A stretch of DNA of 64,000 nucleotides from the NCBI RefSeq assembly GCF_022549775.1, contig NZ_JAKZGP010000017.1, positions 1 to 64,000 on the forward strand, in the 5' to 3' direction. Source of the DNA: Belliella filtrata (lineage in GTDB: Bacteria; Bacteroidota; Bacteroidia; Cytophagales; Cyclobacteriaceae). Numbering within the stretch: position 1 is the first letter of the stretch; every line of letters begins with the position of its first letter. A model generated the notes under the pieces. It was not told the DNA's origin, ran no database searches, and was given only the letters and a program-made list of their open reading frames with translations. The position numbers and the translations under genes were made by a program. Below are positions 36,783 through 45,563 of the stretch, in pieces.

Positions 36783-38393
36783 ATGAAAAATATCAATAAA
36801 AATCTATCTATACTTGGCTTGATTGTAATGTTACTTGTGACATTCAGTTGTAGTGATTTTCTTGAAGAAGAGAATAAATCACGCGAAACTGATGCAGTAG
36901 CCAATTTGAATCCAGAGTTTTTCCATCAGCTAGTAGCTGAGGTTTACAACAGAATGCGTGCGGTCACAAGTGCATATGATTTAGATTTCAATGGGACCGA
37001 TATCTTTACCAGAGGAGATATTATAGCAGGTATCAATGAGCTAAATGACTATGTAAACCTCAGACCTGTGAATGGTTCAGTCTCTAATCATTGGTTTGTA
37101 AATTATAGAATGATATCCGCAGCAAATACAGCTATAGACAGATCTTCTGAGATAGTTGGTTTAACAGACCAAATAAGGACAGTTGGTATAGCAGAAGCAA
37201 AATTCTTCCGTGCTTATGGTTATTTCAGTTTAGTGGAGAATTTTGGAGGTGTGCCATTGGTTCTCAATGAACTGCGAAGTGCTTCTGTAGATTTCTCTAG
37301 AAATACTGAAGAGGAAGTGTATACTCAAATTATAGCAGATCTGAATGATGCGTTACAAGGAGTTCCAGATGCACCTTCACAGTACGGCAGAGTATCTAAG
37401 AATGCAGTACGCCATTTATTATCAAAAGTGCTTTTGACTAGAGGTTACAAGAATTTTGGAACCTCCCAAGATTTTACTCAAGCAGCTGCTCTGGCTGAAA
37501 CAGTGATTGGTGCGCATCCTTTAGTAGGTGACTTTGCATCATTGGTATCGAGATCCAATCAAAGAAATAGTGAAGTTATTTTTGCAGTACTTTATGGTTC
37601 AGACCCAGTTTCCAGAGGAGTAGGAAATAGTAGACATTTGTTGTTCAAGTTTGTATATGATGTCTATCCCGGACAGACAAGATCCACGCTATACCACAGA
37701 GGACTTGGTCAGGCACCCACACCATACTTCTTCTCATTGTATCAAGATGGAGACCAAAGAGAGGCTGCAACGATCAGAAGGTTAATGCTGGCAGAGGTAA
37801 ATGATGCAACAGCGAATATAAGTGTTGGAGATACTTCGATTTATTTTCCAAAAACGCCGTGGGCTCAATCGCAAATTCAGGGAAAAAGATATGTCGTAGT
37901 TAATCCAGCGAATTATTTTATTCCTAATGGTTTTACTCAAGTTCATTATCCAATGTTTAGAAAGTTTGATGATCCAGGTGTGCCATACACAAATCCAGGA
38001 ATCAATCCAGACGGAGAGCGAGATGCGATCATTATGAGAGCAGGAGAGACCCGATTAATAGCAGCAGAGGCCTATTTGAACAGTAACAATACTTCAAAAG
38101 CAGCCGAGCATATCAATGCGATCCGATCTAGAGCCGGATTAAACACTCCGATAACAGCTAATCAAATTACCATTGATCTAATACTAGATGAAAGTGCTAG
38201 AGAACTTGCTGGAGAAGTAAGCCGATGGATGGACTTGAAGAGAACTGGAAAGTTAATAGAAAGGGTCTTGGCTCATAATCCACACGCAGCCTTGAATAAT
38301 GCCATCAGACCTTTTCATTTATTGAGACCAATTCCTCAAGCTGAAATTGATGTTACTGGTGGTGCATTATCCCAAAACCCAGATTACAATTAA
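36783..38393 (+). CDS. susD: SusD/RagB family outer membrane lipoprotein (inositol-linked locus)
   Basis: 536 residues. The signal peptide ends VTFSC with lipidated C23. SusD features: AEAKFFRAYGYFSLVENFGGVPLV in the first third and the C-terminal ETRLIAAEAYLNSNNTSKAAEHINAIRSRAG...ELAGEVSRWMDLKRTG, ending in RPIPQAEIDVTGGALSQNPDYN. It forms the surface lid of the SusC at 33648. A strong terminator follows the stop, before the phosphoesterase gene. Confidence 0.95.
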   Translation: MKNINKNLSILGLIVMLLVTFSCSDFLEEENKSRETDAVANLNPEFFHQLVAEVYNRMRAVTSAYDLDFNGTDIFTRGDIIAGINELNDYVNLRPVNGSVSNHWFVNYRMISAANTAIDRSSEIVGLTDQIRTVGIAEAKFFRAYGYFSLVENFGGVPLVLNELRSASVDFSRNTEEEVYTQIIADLNDALQGVPDAPSQYGRVSKNAVRHLLSKVLLTRGYKNFGTSQDFTQAAALAETVIGAHPLVGDFASLVSRSNQRNSEVIFAVLYGSDPVSRGVGNSRHLLFKFVYDVYPGQTRSTLYHRGLGQAPTPYFFSLYQDGDQREAATIRRLMLAEVNDATANISVGDTSIYFPKTPWAQSQIQGKRYVVVNPANYFIPNGFTQVHYPMFRKFDDPGVPYTNPGINPDGERDAIIMRAGETRLIAAEAYLNSNNTSKAAEHINAIRSRAGLNTPITANQITIDLILDESARELAGEVSRWMDLKRTGKLIERVLAHNPHAALNNAIRPFHLLRPIPQAEIDVTGGALSQNPDYN

Positions 38394-38419
38394 AATAAAA
38401 TAGTTTTGATAAATTATTA

Positions 38420-38470
38420 CTATATGTAGCATCTGGCAATTCACCAGAAGCTACATATAGTTGTTTTTTT
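38420..38470 (+). terminator. Strong intrinsic terminator after the second susD
   Basis: An 11-bp perfect stem CTATATGTAGC / GCTACATATAG (38420-38430 and 38450-38460), with an inner CTGG/CCAG pair, is followed by TTGTTTTTTT. It separates susD from the same-strand phosphoesterase gene by 24 bp, so it likely attenuates transcription into the downstream enzymes. Confidence 0.85.
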
Positions 38471-38493
38471 AACCAAATACAAAAAATATAAAT

Positions 38494-39492
38494 ATGTTGG
38501 GATTTAAGAAGTTAGAGATATTACCTTTTATTTTAGATACAAACAAGAGACTGCTTTTTTTTGTAACATTTACAATTGCTTTCTCTCATGTTATTATTGC
38601 ACAGCAGCATGGCATAGCTGACAGGATTTCATCAGATGCGCTGAATTTTATCGTGATTGGTGACTGGGGAAGGTATGGAGACGATCATCAAAAGCAAGTT
38701 GCAGATCAGATGGCAAAAACAGCTAAAGAAATCCACGCCCAGTTTTTTATTAGTGTAGGAGATAATTTTTATCCCAAGGGTGTTGCCAGTACACAAGATG
38801 CTCACTGGTTTTATTCATTCGAAGATATTTACAAAGACTATGCTCACCAAAAAGAATGGTATAGCATACTTGGCAACCATGATTATATGGGGAATCCAGA
38901 TGCACAAGTTGCCTATACGCAGATCAGTCGTAGATGGATGATGCCAGGGAGATATTATACCAAAGACTTCAAACTGCGGGGAGACAAAGAGGATGTACTT
39001 CAATTGACTTTTATTGATACCAATCCACTGATTCCTGAGTTTTACAATAATTTGGAATATGGACCAAATGTGATAACACAAGACACAGTAGCTCAAATCG
39101 GCTGGATGAAAGAAGTCTTGTCTCGGGAAGATAAAAGATGGAAACTCGTTATAGGTCATCATCCCATGTTCACAGCAAGTGAAAAAAGAAGAGAGGGTTA
39201 TGATACAAGGGCTATTAGAAGTAGCTTGAGGAATATTCTTGAATCCAATAAAGTTGATGCTTATATCGCTGGTCATGATCACAGTCTTCAGCATTTGTTG
39301 CCAGATGGAGGAGTTCATCATTTTATTTCAGGCTCAGCATCTGAGGCAACCGAGGTTGGAGAACTTCCGATTACGAAGTTTTCCAAGCAAGAATTTGGAT
39401 TTCTAGTTTTCTCAGTCAATGTCGAAGAAGTAAGCGTTTTTGCAATAGCATATGATGGAACTTTACTTTATGAGACAAAAATTGTCAAATGA
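38494..39492 (+). CDS. Purple-acid-phosphatase-like metallophosphoesterase, secreted
   Basis: 332 residues with a hydrophobic export signal ending near HVIIAQ (residues ~20-37). All five calcineurin-type metal-binding blocks are present: D57 in GDWG, D90 and Y93 in GDNFYPKG, N128/H129 in GNHDY, H222 in GHHPMF, H261 and H263 in GHDHSLQ. Y93 in the second block is the mark of the purple (tartrate-resistant) acid phosphatase branch. Such enzymes hydrolyse phosphomonoesters, and some act on inositol phosphates. Its place between susCD and uronide-processing genes, in an inositol regulon, suggests phosphate removal from an inositol-containing ligand; this substrate is inference. Confidence 0.9.
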   Translation: MLGFKKLEILPFILDTNKRLLFFVTFTIAFSHVIIAQQHGIADRISSDALNFIVIGDWGRYGDDHQKQVADQMAKTAKEIHAQFFISVGDNFYPKGVASTQDAHWFYSFEDIYKDYAHQKEWYSILGNHDYMGNPDAQVAYTQISRRWMMPGRYYTKDFKLRGDKEDVLQLTFIDTNPLIPEFYNNLEYGPNVITQDTVAQIGWMKEVLSREDKRWKLVIGHHPMFTASEKRREGYDTRAIRSSLRNILESNKVDAYIAGHDHSLQHLLPDGGVHHFISGSASEATEVGELPITKFSKQEFGFLVFSVNVEEVSVFAIAYDGTLLYETKIVK

Positions 39493-39585
39493 TCTCTATT
39501 AAGAAGTTTCTTTCTCAGTACTAAGTTAACTTTCGACGATTTACCAGGTGAAATGAAAGCTTACCTCTCCCAAATATAAATACCT

Positions 39586-41370
39586 ATGAAAAATATTTCG
39601 AGAAAAACATTTATAAAACAATCAATGAGCTTTGGCTTAATTACTTCCTTGATGCCTTTCCAATCGGTAGTATGGGCAAACCAGGTAAACAACAGGTCGG
39701 TTGATCAAAGGATTTTGTCTAAGCTGATCAAATCTAATGATGAGCTTGTTAGTAAATTACTTTTGCCAGAAAATAGTAATCCAAAAGTATATGTAAGACA
39801 GCTTGGTTATGACTTTGCGGTGCTTACTGCAAGTTTCTGCCATCCTGACTCATCCTATTTCCAAGATTCAAAAGTCCTAGGTCGTATGCAAGGGCTTGTG
39901 TTTTTTTTACTATCCCAACAGCGACCTGATGGTACCATGAATACTGGTAATTTGGAGTCTCCTCCGGACACGGCTTTTGTGATGGAGCCACTTTGTGCTG
40001 CTGCAAAGATTTTGAGAGATTCACAACATAAGGGTTTGCCTGAAGTCAAAGCAAAGCTTAAAGCGTTTGTGACCAATGCAGGTGAAGCTTTAGTGACAGG
40101 AGGTATACATACGCCCAATCACCGGTGGGTACTAAGTGCTGCTTTGGCCAAAATTCATCATGTTTACCCCGATCAGCGATACGTAGACCGTATAGAAGAT
40201 TGGTTAGATGAAGGTATTTTTATCGATGAAGATGGACATTACCCAGAGCGTAGTATGAACTACTCTGCTGTCGAGAATGAAGCCTTTATCACCATGGCTA
40301 AACTACTCAATAAGGAAGAATTACTAGATCCAGTAAGGAAGAATCTAGAGATGTCCTACTACTATATGGAGCCAAATGGTGATTTGGTAACCTTTGACTC
40401 TAGACGCCAGGATCAGTACAGTCACAAAAGTATCGTCTCTCAATACCTGAGTTTTAGATATTTGGCAATTAAAGACAAAAACCAATTCTTTGCGGGTATT
40501 GCAAGACAAATTGAAGGTTTTGATGATTTTTATAAGGAAATTATAGTTGGTGGTCTTTACTATTTCATGGAACATGAAATTCTTCAAGAGGAAATGCCTC
40601 TTTCATCACCACTTCCAAGAGATTTTGCAAAAGTTTTCCCTACTTCAAGCTTGGCTAGGATCAGGAGAGGAGATACGGCAATGACTGTATTCGGCGGAGT
40701 AGATTGGCCTTTGATCATAGCGTCTGGTAGATCGGTTAGTCCCAACTTTTTCTCCTATCGTAAAGGAAAAGCCGTTCTTAAATACATGAGAATGTCTTCT
40801 GCATTTTTTAGTATGGGACATTTTAGAAGCGAAGGTCTTGAAGTAGATGGAAATAAGTATATTCTTTACAAAAAATTAGAAGCTCCATACTATCAACCGT
40901 TACCAAAGGATAAAAGAAATACAACTGGCGACTATAAGCTAGGACCAAGTGTGGATGGCCGATTTTGGAGTAAGATGTCTTTTGAAGACAGGCCAGTGAG
41001 CAATGTGAAAACCCTTGAAAGTAAAATCACAGTAGAAGAGAAAAATGGTCAGGCAGATCTGCATATTGAAGTGAGTGGGCTGGAGGGTGTTCTTATTACC
41101 GTTGAGCTTTGCTTTCAGCAGGGCGGTGAATTTCAAGGAGTAAGCTCTGTAGTTGATGATTTTGGGAATAGATTTTTGGAAGAGGGAATGGGTACATATC
41201 AGTTTGGTGAGGATGTTATCACCTTTGGTCCAGGGATCAAAAAGCACGAAAACATATACAGGTTAGATGGTGAAATGTACACTGTGCATTTTGGAACATT
41301 GCGCACATCAGGTAGTCATGTTTATCTGACAGGTGTGAGCCCTTTTATTCATACCATTACATTAAAATAA
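39586..41370 (+). CDS. Putative secreted polysaccharide-lyase-like protein (helical toroid plus beta-sheet domain), unassigned
   Basis: 594 residues with a Tat-like N-terminus (SRKTFIKQSMSFGL; no twin Arg, so Sec or lipid-free export is equally possible). Residues ~40-330 look like an alpha/alpha toroid, with TPNHRWVLSAALAKIHH (~178-194), HYPERSMNYSAVENEAFITMAKLL (~222-246) and DSRRQDQYSHKS; residues ~340-594 are beta-rich. NHR and Tyr/Asn-rich toroid motifs of this kind occur in heparinase-II-like and other lyases, but I cannot name a family. It sits directly before DUF4861 and GH105 genes, the latter acting on 4,5-unsaturated uronides, which are made by lyases. That context supports a lyase role, moderately. 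Confidence 0.65.
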   Translation: MKNISRKTFIKQSMSFGLITSLMPFQSVVWANQVNNRSVDQRILSKLIKSNDELVSKLLLPENSNPKVYVRQLGYDFAVLTASFCHPDSSYFQDSKVLGRMQGLVFFLLSQQRPDGTMNTGNLESPPDTAFVMEPLCAAAKILRDSQHKGLPEVKAKLKAFVTNAGEALVTGGIHTPNHRWVLSAALAKIHHVYPDQRYVDRIEDWLDEGIFIDEDGHYPERSMNYSAVENEAFITMAKLLNKEELLDPVRKNLEMSYYYMEPNGDLVTFDSRRQDQYSHKSIVSQYLSFRYLAIKDKNQFFAGIARQIEGFDDFYKEIIVGGLYYFMEHEILQEEMPLSSPLPRDFAKVFPTSSLARIRRGDTAMTVFGGVDWPLIIASGRSVSPNFFSYRKGKAVLKYMRMSSAFFSMGHFRSEGLEVDGNKYILYKKLEAPYYQPLPKDKRNTTGDYKLGPSVDGRFWSKMSFEDRPVSNVKTLESKITVEEKNGQADLHIEVSGLEGVLITVELCFQQGGEFQGVSSVVDDFGNRFLEEGMGTYQFGEDVITFGPGIKKHENIYRLDGEMYTVHFGTLRTSGSHVYLTGVSPFIHTITLK

Positions 41371-41381
41371 CCTGAGAGCAA

Positions 41382-42677
41382 ATGAAAAAATATAACTATA
41401 ACTGGCTTTTTAGCTTTGCATTATTCATTGCTTTGACATCGTGTGATCAGCAAAGGGAATCTAGTAAATATGAAATTATACTTACAAATGAAGAGGCTTT
41501 TGATTTGGAAGAAAAGGCAATAACGATTCCTTTGGAAGATTTTTCTGATTTAGAATCATTAGAATTGTTTCCTGTGATTCTTACAGAAATGAATGATACC
41601 ATTCCAGCTCTTTTTGGAGATAAAGATGATGATGGAAAGCCTGATGAGTTGTTCTTTCTGATTTCATTGAAGGCAGAAGAACGGCGTAAGGTGAGACTAT
41701 TGCTTATAGATAATCAGCCAATATTTGAAAAAAGAGTAAATGTCCGCTTTGGAGTAAGGGCATCGGAGCAAGATATTGTGAAAGCTGCCACTTCTCATAC
41801 ATTCTATCCTGATATGCTACCAGGCGTCATGGGATATCAGCCGTATCAGACCGATGGCCCTTCTTGGGAAAATGACTGTGTTGGTTTTAGGCATTATCTA
41901 GATGGTAGAAATTCAAAAGATGTATTTGGTAAAAAAGTCAAATACATGTCTCCAGACAATGTAGGGATCAACGCAGAAGGAGTGACCGAAGACGATTATC
42001 ATGTCATGGAGGAATGGGGTAGGGATATATTGTCTGTAGGTAACTCTGTGGGAATTGGTGGATTTGGTTTGAAAATAGGTGATAAGCTAGCAAGGTTAGG
42101 TGTAACAGAGCAAGACTCATTGAACAATGTAGCAGCCACTGATTATGCTGTACTTGAAAATGGTCCAATTAGAGGATTGATGAGGTTTGATTATCATGAC
42201 TGGAAGCCAGAAGATACTAACAGAACCTATCAAGTGAAAGAATATACATCCATCTGGCCTGGCATGCATGGATACAAGAATACAATTAGCTTTGATGGAT
42301 TGGAAGGTGATGAAGAATTATTGATCGGATTGGTAAATAGCAGAACAAGTAAACCGTTAGGTCAATTTGAAGTTGGAGAATTTCAAGTTTTGTATACACA
42401 CGACCTTCAGACTTATGAAAAGGAATGGTACTTAGGTTTGGCATTGATACTGCCAAAACAAAACTATTTGGGATATTTTGATGCTCCCAAGCAAGGTTCA
42501 TTATCAAATACATTTTTGGCAAAATTTGCATTGCAGAATGGTCAGACGTTGAGTTACTATGCAGTGGCAGCATGGGAGCTGGCTGACGAAAGATTTACAG
42601 ACGAGGCCTATTTTAAGTCCTACTTAGAATCTCTAGCAATCAAACTTGGTGCAAAAGTGAAATATGAAGTAAAGTAA
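41382..42677 (+). CDS. DUF4861 family lipoprotein
   Basis: 431 residues. The signal peptide ends ALTSC with lipidated C21. A beta-rich protein whose FGDKDDDGKPDELFFLISL, YQTDGPSWENDCVGFRHYLDGRNSKDVFGK and YHDWKPEDTNRTYQVKEYTSIWPG stretches I recognise as DUF4861. Members occur beside polysaccharide lyase and GH88/GH105 genes; the biochemical role is not settled to my knowledge. It follows the lyase-like gene by 11 bp and precedes GH105 by 1 bp, so the three are co-translated. Confidence 0.85.
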   Translation: MKKYNYNWLFSFALFIALTSCDQQRESSKYEIILTNEEAFDLEEKAITIPLEDFSDLESLELFPVILTEMNDTIPALFGDKDDDGKPDELFFLISLKAEERRKVRLLLIDNQPIFEKRVNVRFGVRASEQDIVKAATSHTFYPDMLPGVMGYQPYQTDGPSWENDCVGFRHYLDGRNSKDVFGKKVKYMSPDNVGINAEGVTEDDYHVMEEWGRDILSVGNSVGIGGFGLKIGDKLARLGVTEQDSLNNVAATDYAVLENGPIRGLMRFDYHDWKPEDTNRTYQVKEYTSIWPGMHGYKNTISFDGLEGDEELLIGLVNSRTSKPLGQFEVGEFQVLYTHDLQTYEKEWYLGLALILPKQNYLGYFDAPKQGSLSNTFLAKFALQNGQTLSYYAVAAWELADERFTDEAYFKSYLESLAIKLGAKVKYEVK

Positions 42678-42678
42678 G

Positions 42679-44031
42679 ATGAAGAAAATGAAGACTTTAA
42701 TAGGACTTTTATTGACACTGATGATACCTCTGCAGCTGGTATATTCGCAGGCAGTAGTAACAGATTCTAATACGCCATTACATTTGTTACCCCCTGATTA
42801 CCCGATACCATACGGTAAGACTAGTGTTACTGAGGTCTCAGAAGTTTTGGAAAGGGTCTTTGATTACCTTAATAAAGTAACTCCTGCTAAGCTTGTAGAA
42901 TTGCAGTCTGGCAAGGAGGTGATAGATTTCACCAAAATCGGGTCAAATACCATTTTCCAAAAAGGCGACTATAGAATTACAAGCTATGAATGGGGAGTGA
43001 CTTATGCAGGGATGCTACTTGCAAGCCAATCCACGGGAAGTAAGAATTATCAAAAGTATACTGAGCAAAGGCTAGACTTTTTAGCTAAGTTGTTTCCAAG
43101 TTCAATCAAGTTTTTTGAAGAAAATGCCAAAGAAACTTTTCCCATGAAATCAGTAGTAAGTCCACATGCTTTAGATGATGCGGGAGCTTTGTGTGCTGCA
43201 ATGATCAAAACTAAAAGAATCACAGGTACGACAGCATATGATCTCATGATTCAGAATTTTATAAAATATATAAGTACCAAAGAATATAGGCTATCTGATG
43301 GGACCTTCGCAAGAATGAGACCACTGAAGAATACCCTTTGGCTCGATGATCTTTTTATGAGTGTTCCTGCATTGGCTCAATACGCAGATATTTCAGGAAA
43401 CCAAAATCTTATGGATGATGCAGTGAATCAAGTGTTGTTGTTTTCTAAGCGGATGTTTAATGATCAATTGGGGATTTACCGACATGGATGGGTAGAGGGT
43501 GCTGGTCCAGCCCCTGGTTTTCACTGGGCAAGAGCAAACGGATGGGCTTTCATGGCCATGGTAGAGTTGCTATCCGTGTTACCAAAAGATCATCCTCATT
43601 ATGAAGAAGTTTTAAAGTACTATCAAGCACATGCTGTTGGGTTATCATCTTTGCAGTCAGGTTCAGGTTTTTGGCATCAATTGTTAGACAAAAATGACTC
43701 ATACTTAGAAACTTCGGCTACTGCAATTTTTACTTATGGTTTTGCGAAAGGTATCAATAGCGGATGGCTAGATTATAGGGTTTATGGTCCACTTACTCTT
43801 CTAGCATGGAATGCTGTAGCTAGTCAAGTCAATGCCATGGGTCAAGTTGAAGGAACTTGTGTGGGTACAGGAATGGGCTTTGATCCGGCATTTTATTATC
43901 ACAGACCAGTAAATGTATTTGCAGCTCATAGCTATGGCCCAGTACTCTTAGCAGGTGCAGAAGTCATATTATTGCTTCAAAAACATCCATTTCATATCGA
44001 TGAAACTGCTGTCCAATTTAAAGAAAATTGA
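42679..44031 (+). CDS. GH105 family unsaturated glucuronyl/rhamnogalacturonyl hydrolase
   Basis: 450 residues with a signal peptide ending near VYSQA. An (alpha/alpha)6 toroid of the GH88/GH105 type: YEWGVTYAGMLLAS, KNTLWLDDLFMSVPALAQYA with catalytic Asp in D223/D224, WVEGAGPAPGFHWARANGWAFMAMVELL, and GSGFWHQLLDKNDSYLETSATAIFTYG. These enzymes hydrate the double bond of 4,5-unsaturated uronic acids at the non-reducing end, releasing the neighbouring unit. It therefore implies that a lyase product passes through this pathway; the glycan or headgroup is unknown. It is somewhat longer than the usual ~370 residues because of an N-terminal extension. Confidence 0.9.
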   Translation: MKKMKTLIGLLLTLMIPLQLVYSQAVVTDSNTPLHLLPPDYPIPYGKTSVTEVSEVLERVFDYLNKVTPAKLVELQSGKEVIDFTKIGSNTIFQKGDYRITSYEWGVTYAGMLLASQSTGSKNYQKYTEQRLDFLAKLFPSSIKFFEENAKETFPMKSVVSPHALDDAGALCAAMIKTKRITGTTAYDLMIQNFIKYISTKEYRLSDGTFARMRPLKNTLWLDDLFMSVPALAQYADISGNQNLMDDAVNQVLLFSKRMFNDQLGIYRHGWVEGAGPAPGFHWARANGWAFMAMVELLSVLPKDHPHYEEVLKYYQAHAVGLSSLQSGSGFWHQLLDKNDSYLETSATAIFTYGFAKGINSGWLDYRVYGPLTLLAWNAVASQVNAMGQVEGTCVGTGMGFDPAFYYHRPVNVFAAHSYGPVLLAGAEVILLLQKHPFHIDETAVQFKEN

Positions 44032-44201
44032 TCTGAAAGCTTAATTATTAATACGCACGAAAAGTATATCCAGATATCGAAATTATTGAAAATTATAGTT
44101 TTCGTTTTTTGGGTGTACTTTGTTTCAAATAAGACATAATGATGCCACTCATGAATTCGATCTAGGTGCTTGATGCTTTGAAAAATTTAATCAAACTGTA
44201 T

Positions 44202-45443
44202 ATGGCTAAAAAACATTTAATCCTCGCTTTAATCTTCCTGATATTTTTTGTAATCTCTTTATTGACCAATATACTGGGTCCAATCATTCCAGATATCATT
44301 GAAAGTTATTCCTTAAGTTTAGGTCTGGCGGGGTTTCTTCCTTTTTCTTTTTTTGTAGCTTATGGAGTGATGTCCATACCTGCAGGGTTATTGGTTGAAA
44401 AATACAGAGAGAAAAAAATCCTAATATTGGCATTTAGCCTTTCTGCAATAGGAGCACTCTTATTTGCTTTGTTGGCTAGTTTTGAAGCAGCATTTTTTTC
44501 TTTGTTTATAATTGGAGTAGGAATGGCAATGCTTCAGGTAGTAATTAACCCTTTGCTTCGAACAGCTGGTGGTGAAGTGAATTTTGCATTTTATTCAGTA
44601 ATGGGGCAGTTGGCATTTGGTGTTGCATCTTTCCTAAGTCCACAATTGTACAGCTATCTTGTCCAGCATATTCACAAGGATGTAATCCATACAAACCACT
44701 TCATTATATGGATAGAAAACTTTGTTCCTAAGAACCTTACTTGGATATCTGTTTATTGGGTTTTTGCATTGGTTTCCATGGTGATGGTCATAATGATTAT
44801 GTTTGTCAGGTTTCCACAAGTAGACTTAAAGGATGATGAAAAAGTTGAGTTAGGAGGCAGTTTGAAATCATTATTGAAGATGAAGATGGTTTGGTTTTAT
44901 TTTTTTGGAATATTTTGTTATGTGGGTTGCGAGCAAGGTATTGCCAATTGGATATCTAAGTTTCTACAAGATTACCATGACTTGGCACCAGCTACAACTG
45001 GAGCTACTACAATATCATATTTTTGGGGCTTGTTGACTATAGGTTGCCTGTTAGGGTTGGTAATGTTGAAACTTTTGGATAGTAAATTAGTTTTGAAGAT
45101 TTTCAGTTTAGGAGCTATGATTTCTTTATTTTTGGCTTTGGTCGGTACTCACCAAGTTGCTTTGATAGCGTTTCCTTTGGCAGGTTTCTTTTTGTCAGTC
45201 ATGTGGTCGATAATAATTTCTCTTGCTTTGAATTCCGTCTCATTTGCTCATGGAACTTTTGCAGGAATCTTGTGTAGTGCTATCGTGGGTGGTGCAGTCT
45301 TTCCATTGATTGTAGGTAGTTTTGCAGATTTGATAGGCTTAAAAGCGGCGATGTTTATCCTGTTTTTACCACTGACTTACATTTTCTCTATTGGTGTCTG
45401 GGCTAAACCTTTAATTTCAAATGCCACCTTAAAGAAAGTGTAG
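44202..45443 (+). CDS. FucP/FHS-type MFS sugar permease
   Basis: 413 residues from the ATG at 44202 (MAKKHLILALIFLIFF); a GTG at 44166 would add 12 residues. Twelve hydrophobic segments, with GVGMAMLQVVINPLLRTAGG near residues 105-125, a stretch like the NPL..R block of fucose/FHS permeases. Likely a proton symporter for a sugar, uronide or its derivative across the inner membrane. It lies 170 bp after GH105 on the same strand, so it probably belongs to the locus; its substrate would be the uronic-acid product. Confidence 0.87.
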   Translation: MAKKHLILALIFLIFFVISLLTNILGPIIPDIIESYSLSLGLAGFLPFSFFVAYGVMSIPAGLLVEKYREKKILILAFSLSAIGALLFALLASFEAAFFSLFIIGVGMAMLQVVINPLLRTAGGEVNFAFYSVMGQLAFGVASFLSPQLYSYLVQHIHKDVIHTNHFIIWIENFVPKNLTWISVYWVFALVSMVMVIMIMFVRFPQVDLKDDEKVELGGSLKSLLKMKMVWFYFFGIFCYVGCEQGIANWISKFLQDYHDLAPATTGATTISYFWGLLTIGCLLGLVMLKLLDSKLVLKIFSLGAMISLFLALVGTHQVALIAFPLAGFFLSVMWSIIISLALNSVSFAHGTFAGILCSAIVGGAVFPLIVGSFADLIGLKAAMFILFLPLTYIFSIGVWAKPLISNATLKKV

Positions 45444-45563
45444 GATTTATAGAGGCGAGGAGTCAAAATCATATAATTTTACTAGATTGTTAAATATCCA
45501 TTTTTTAGCTGGTCATTTTATGAGTAATTTATAACTTCACGATTCAATCATAAAAAGTAATCA

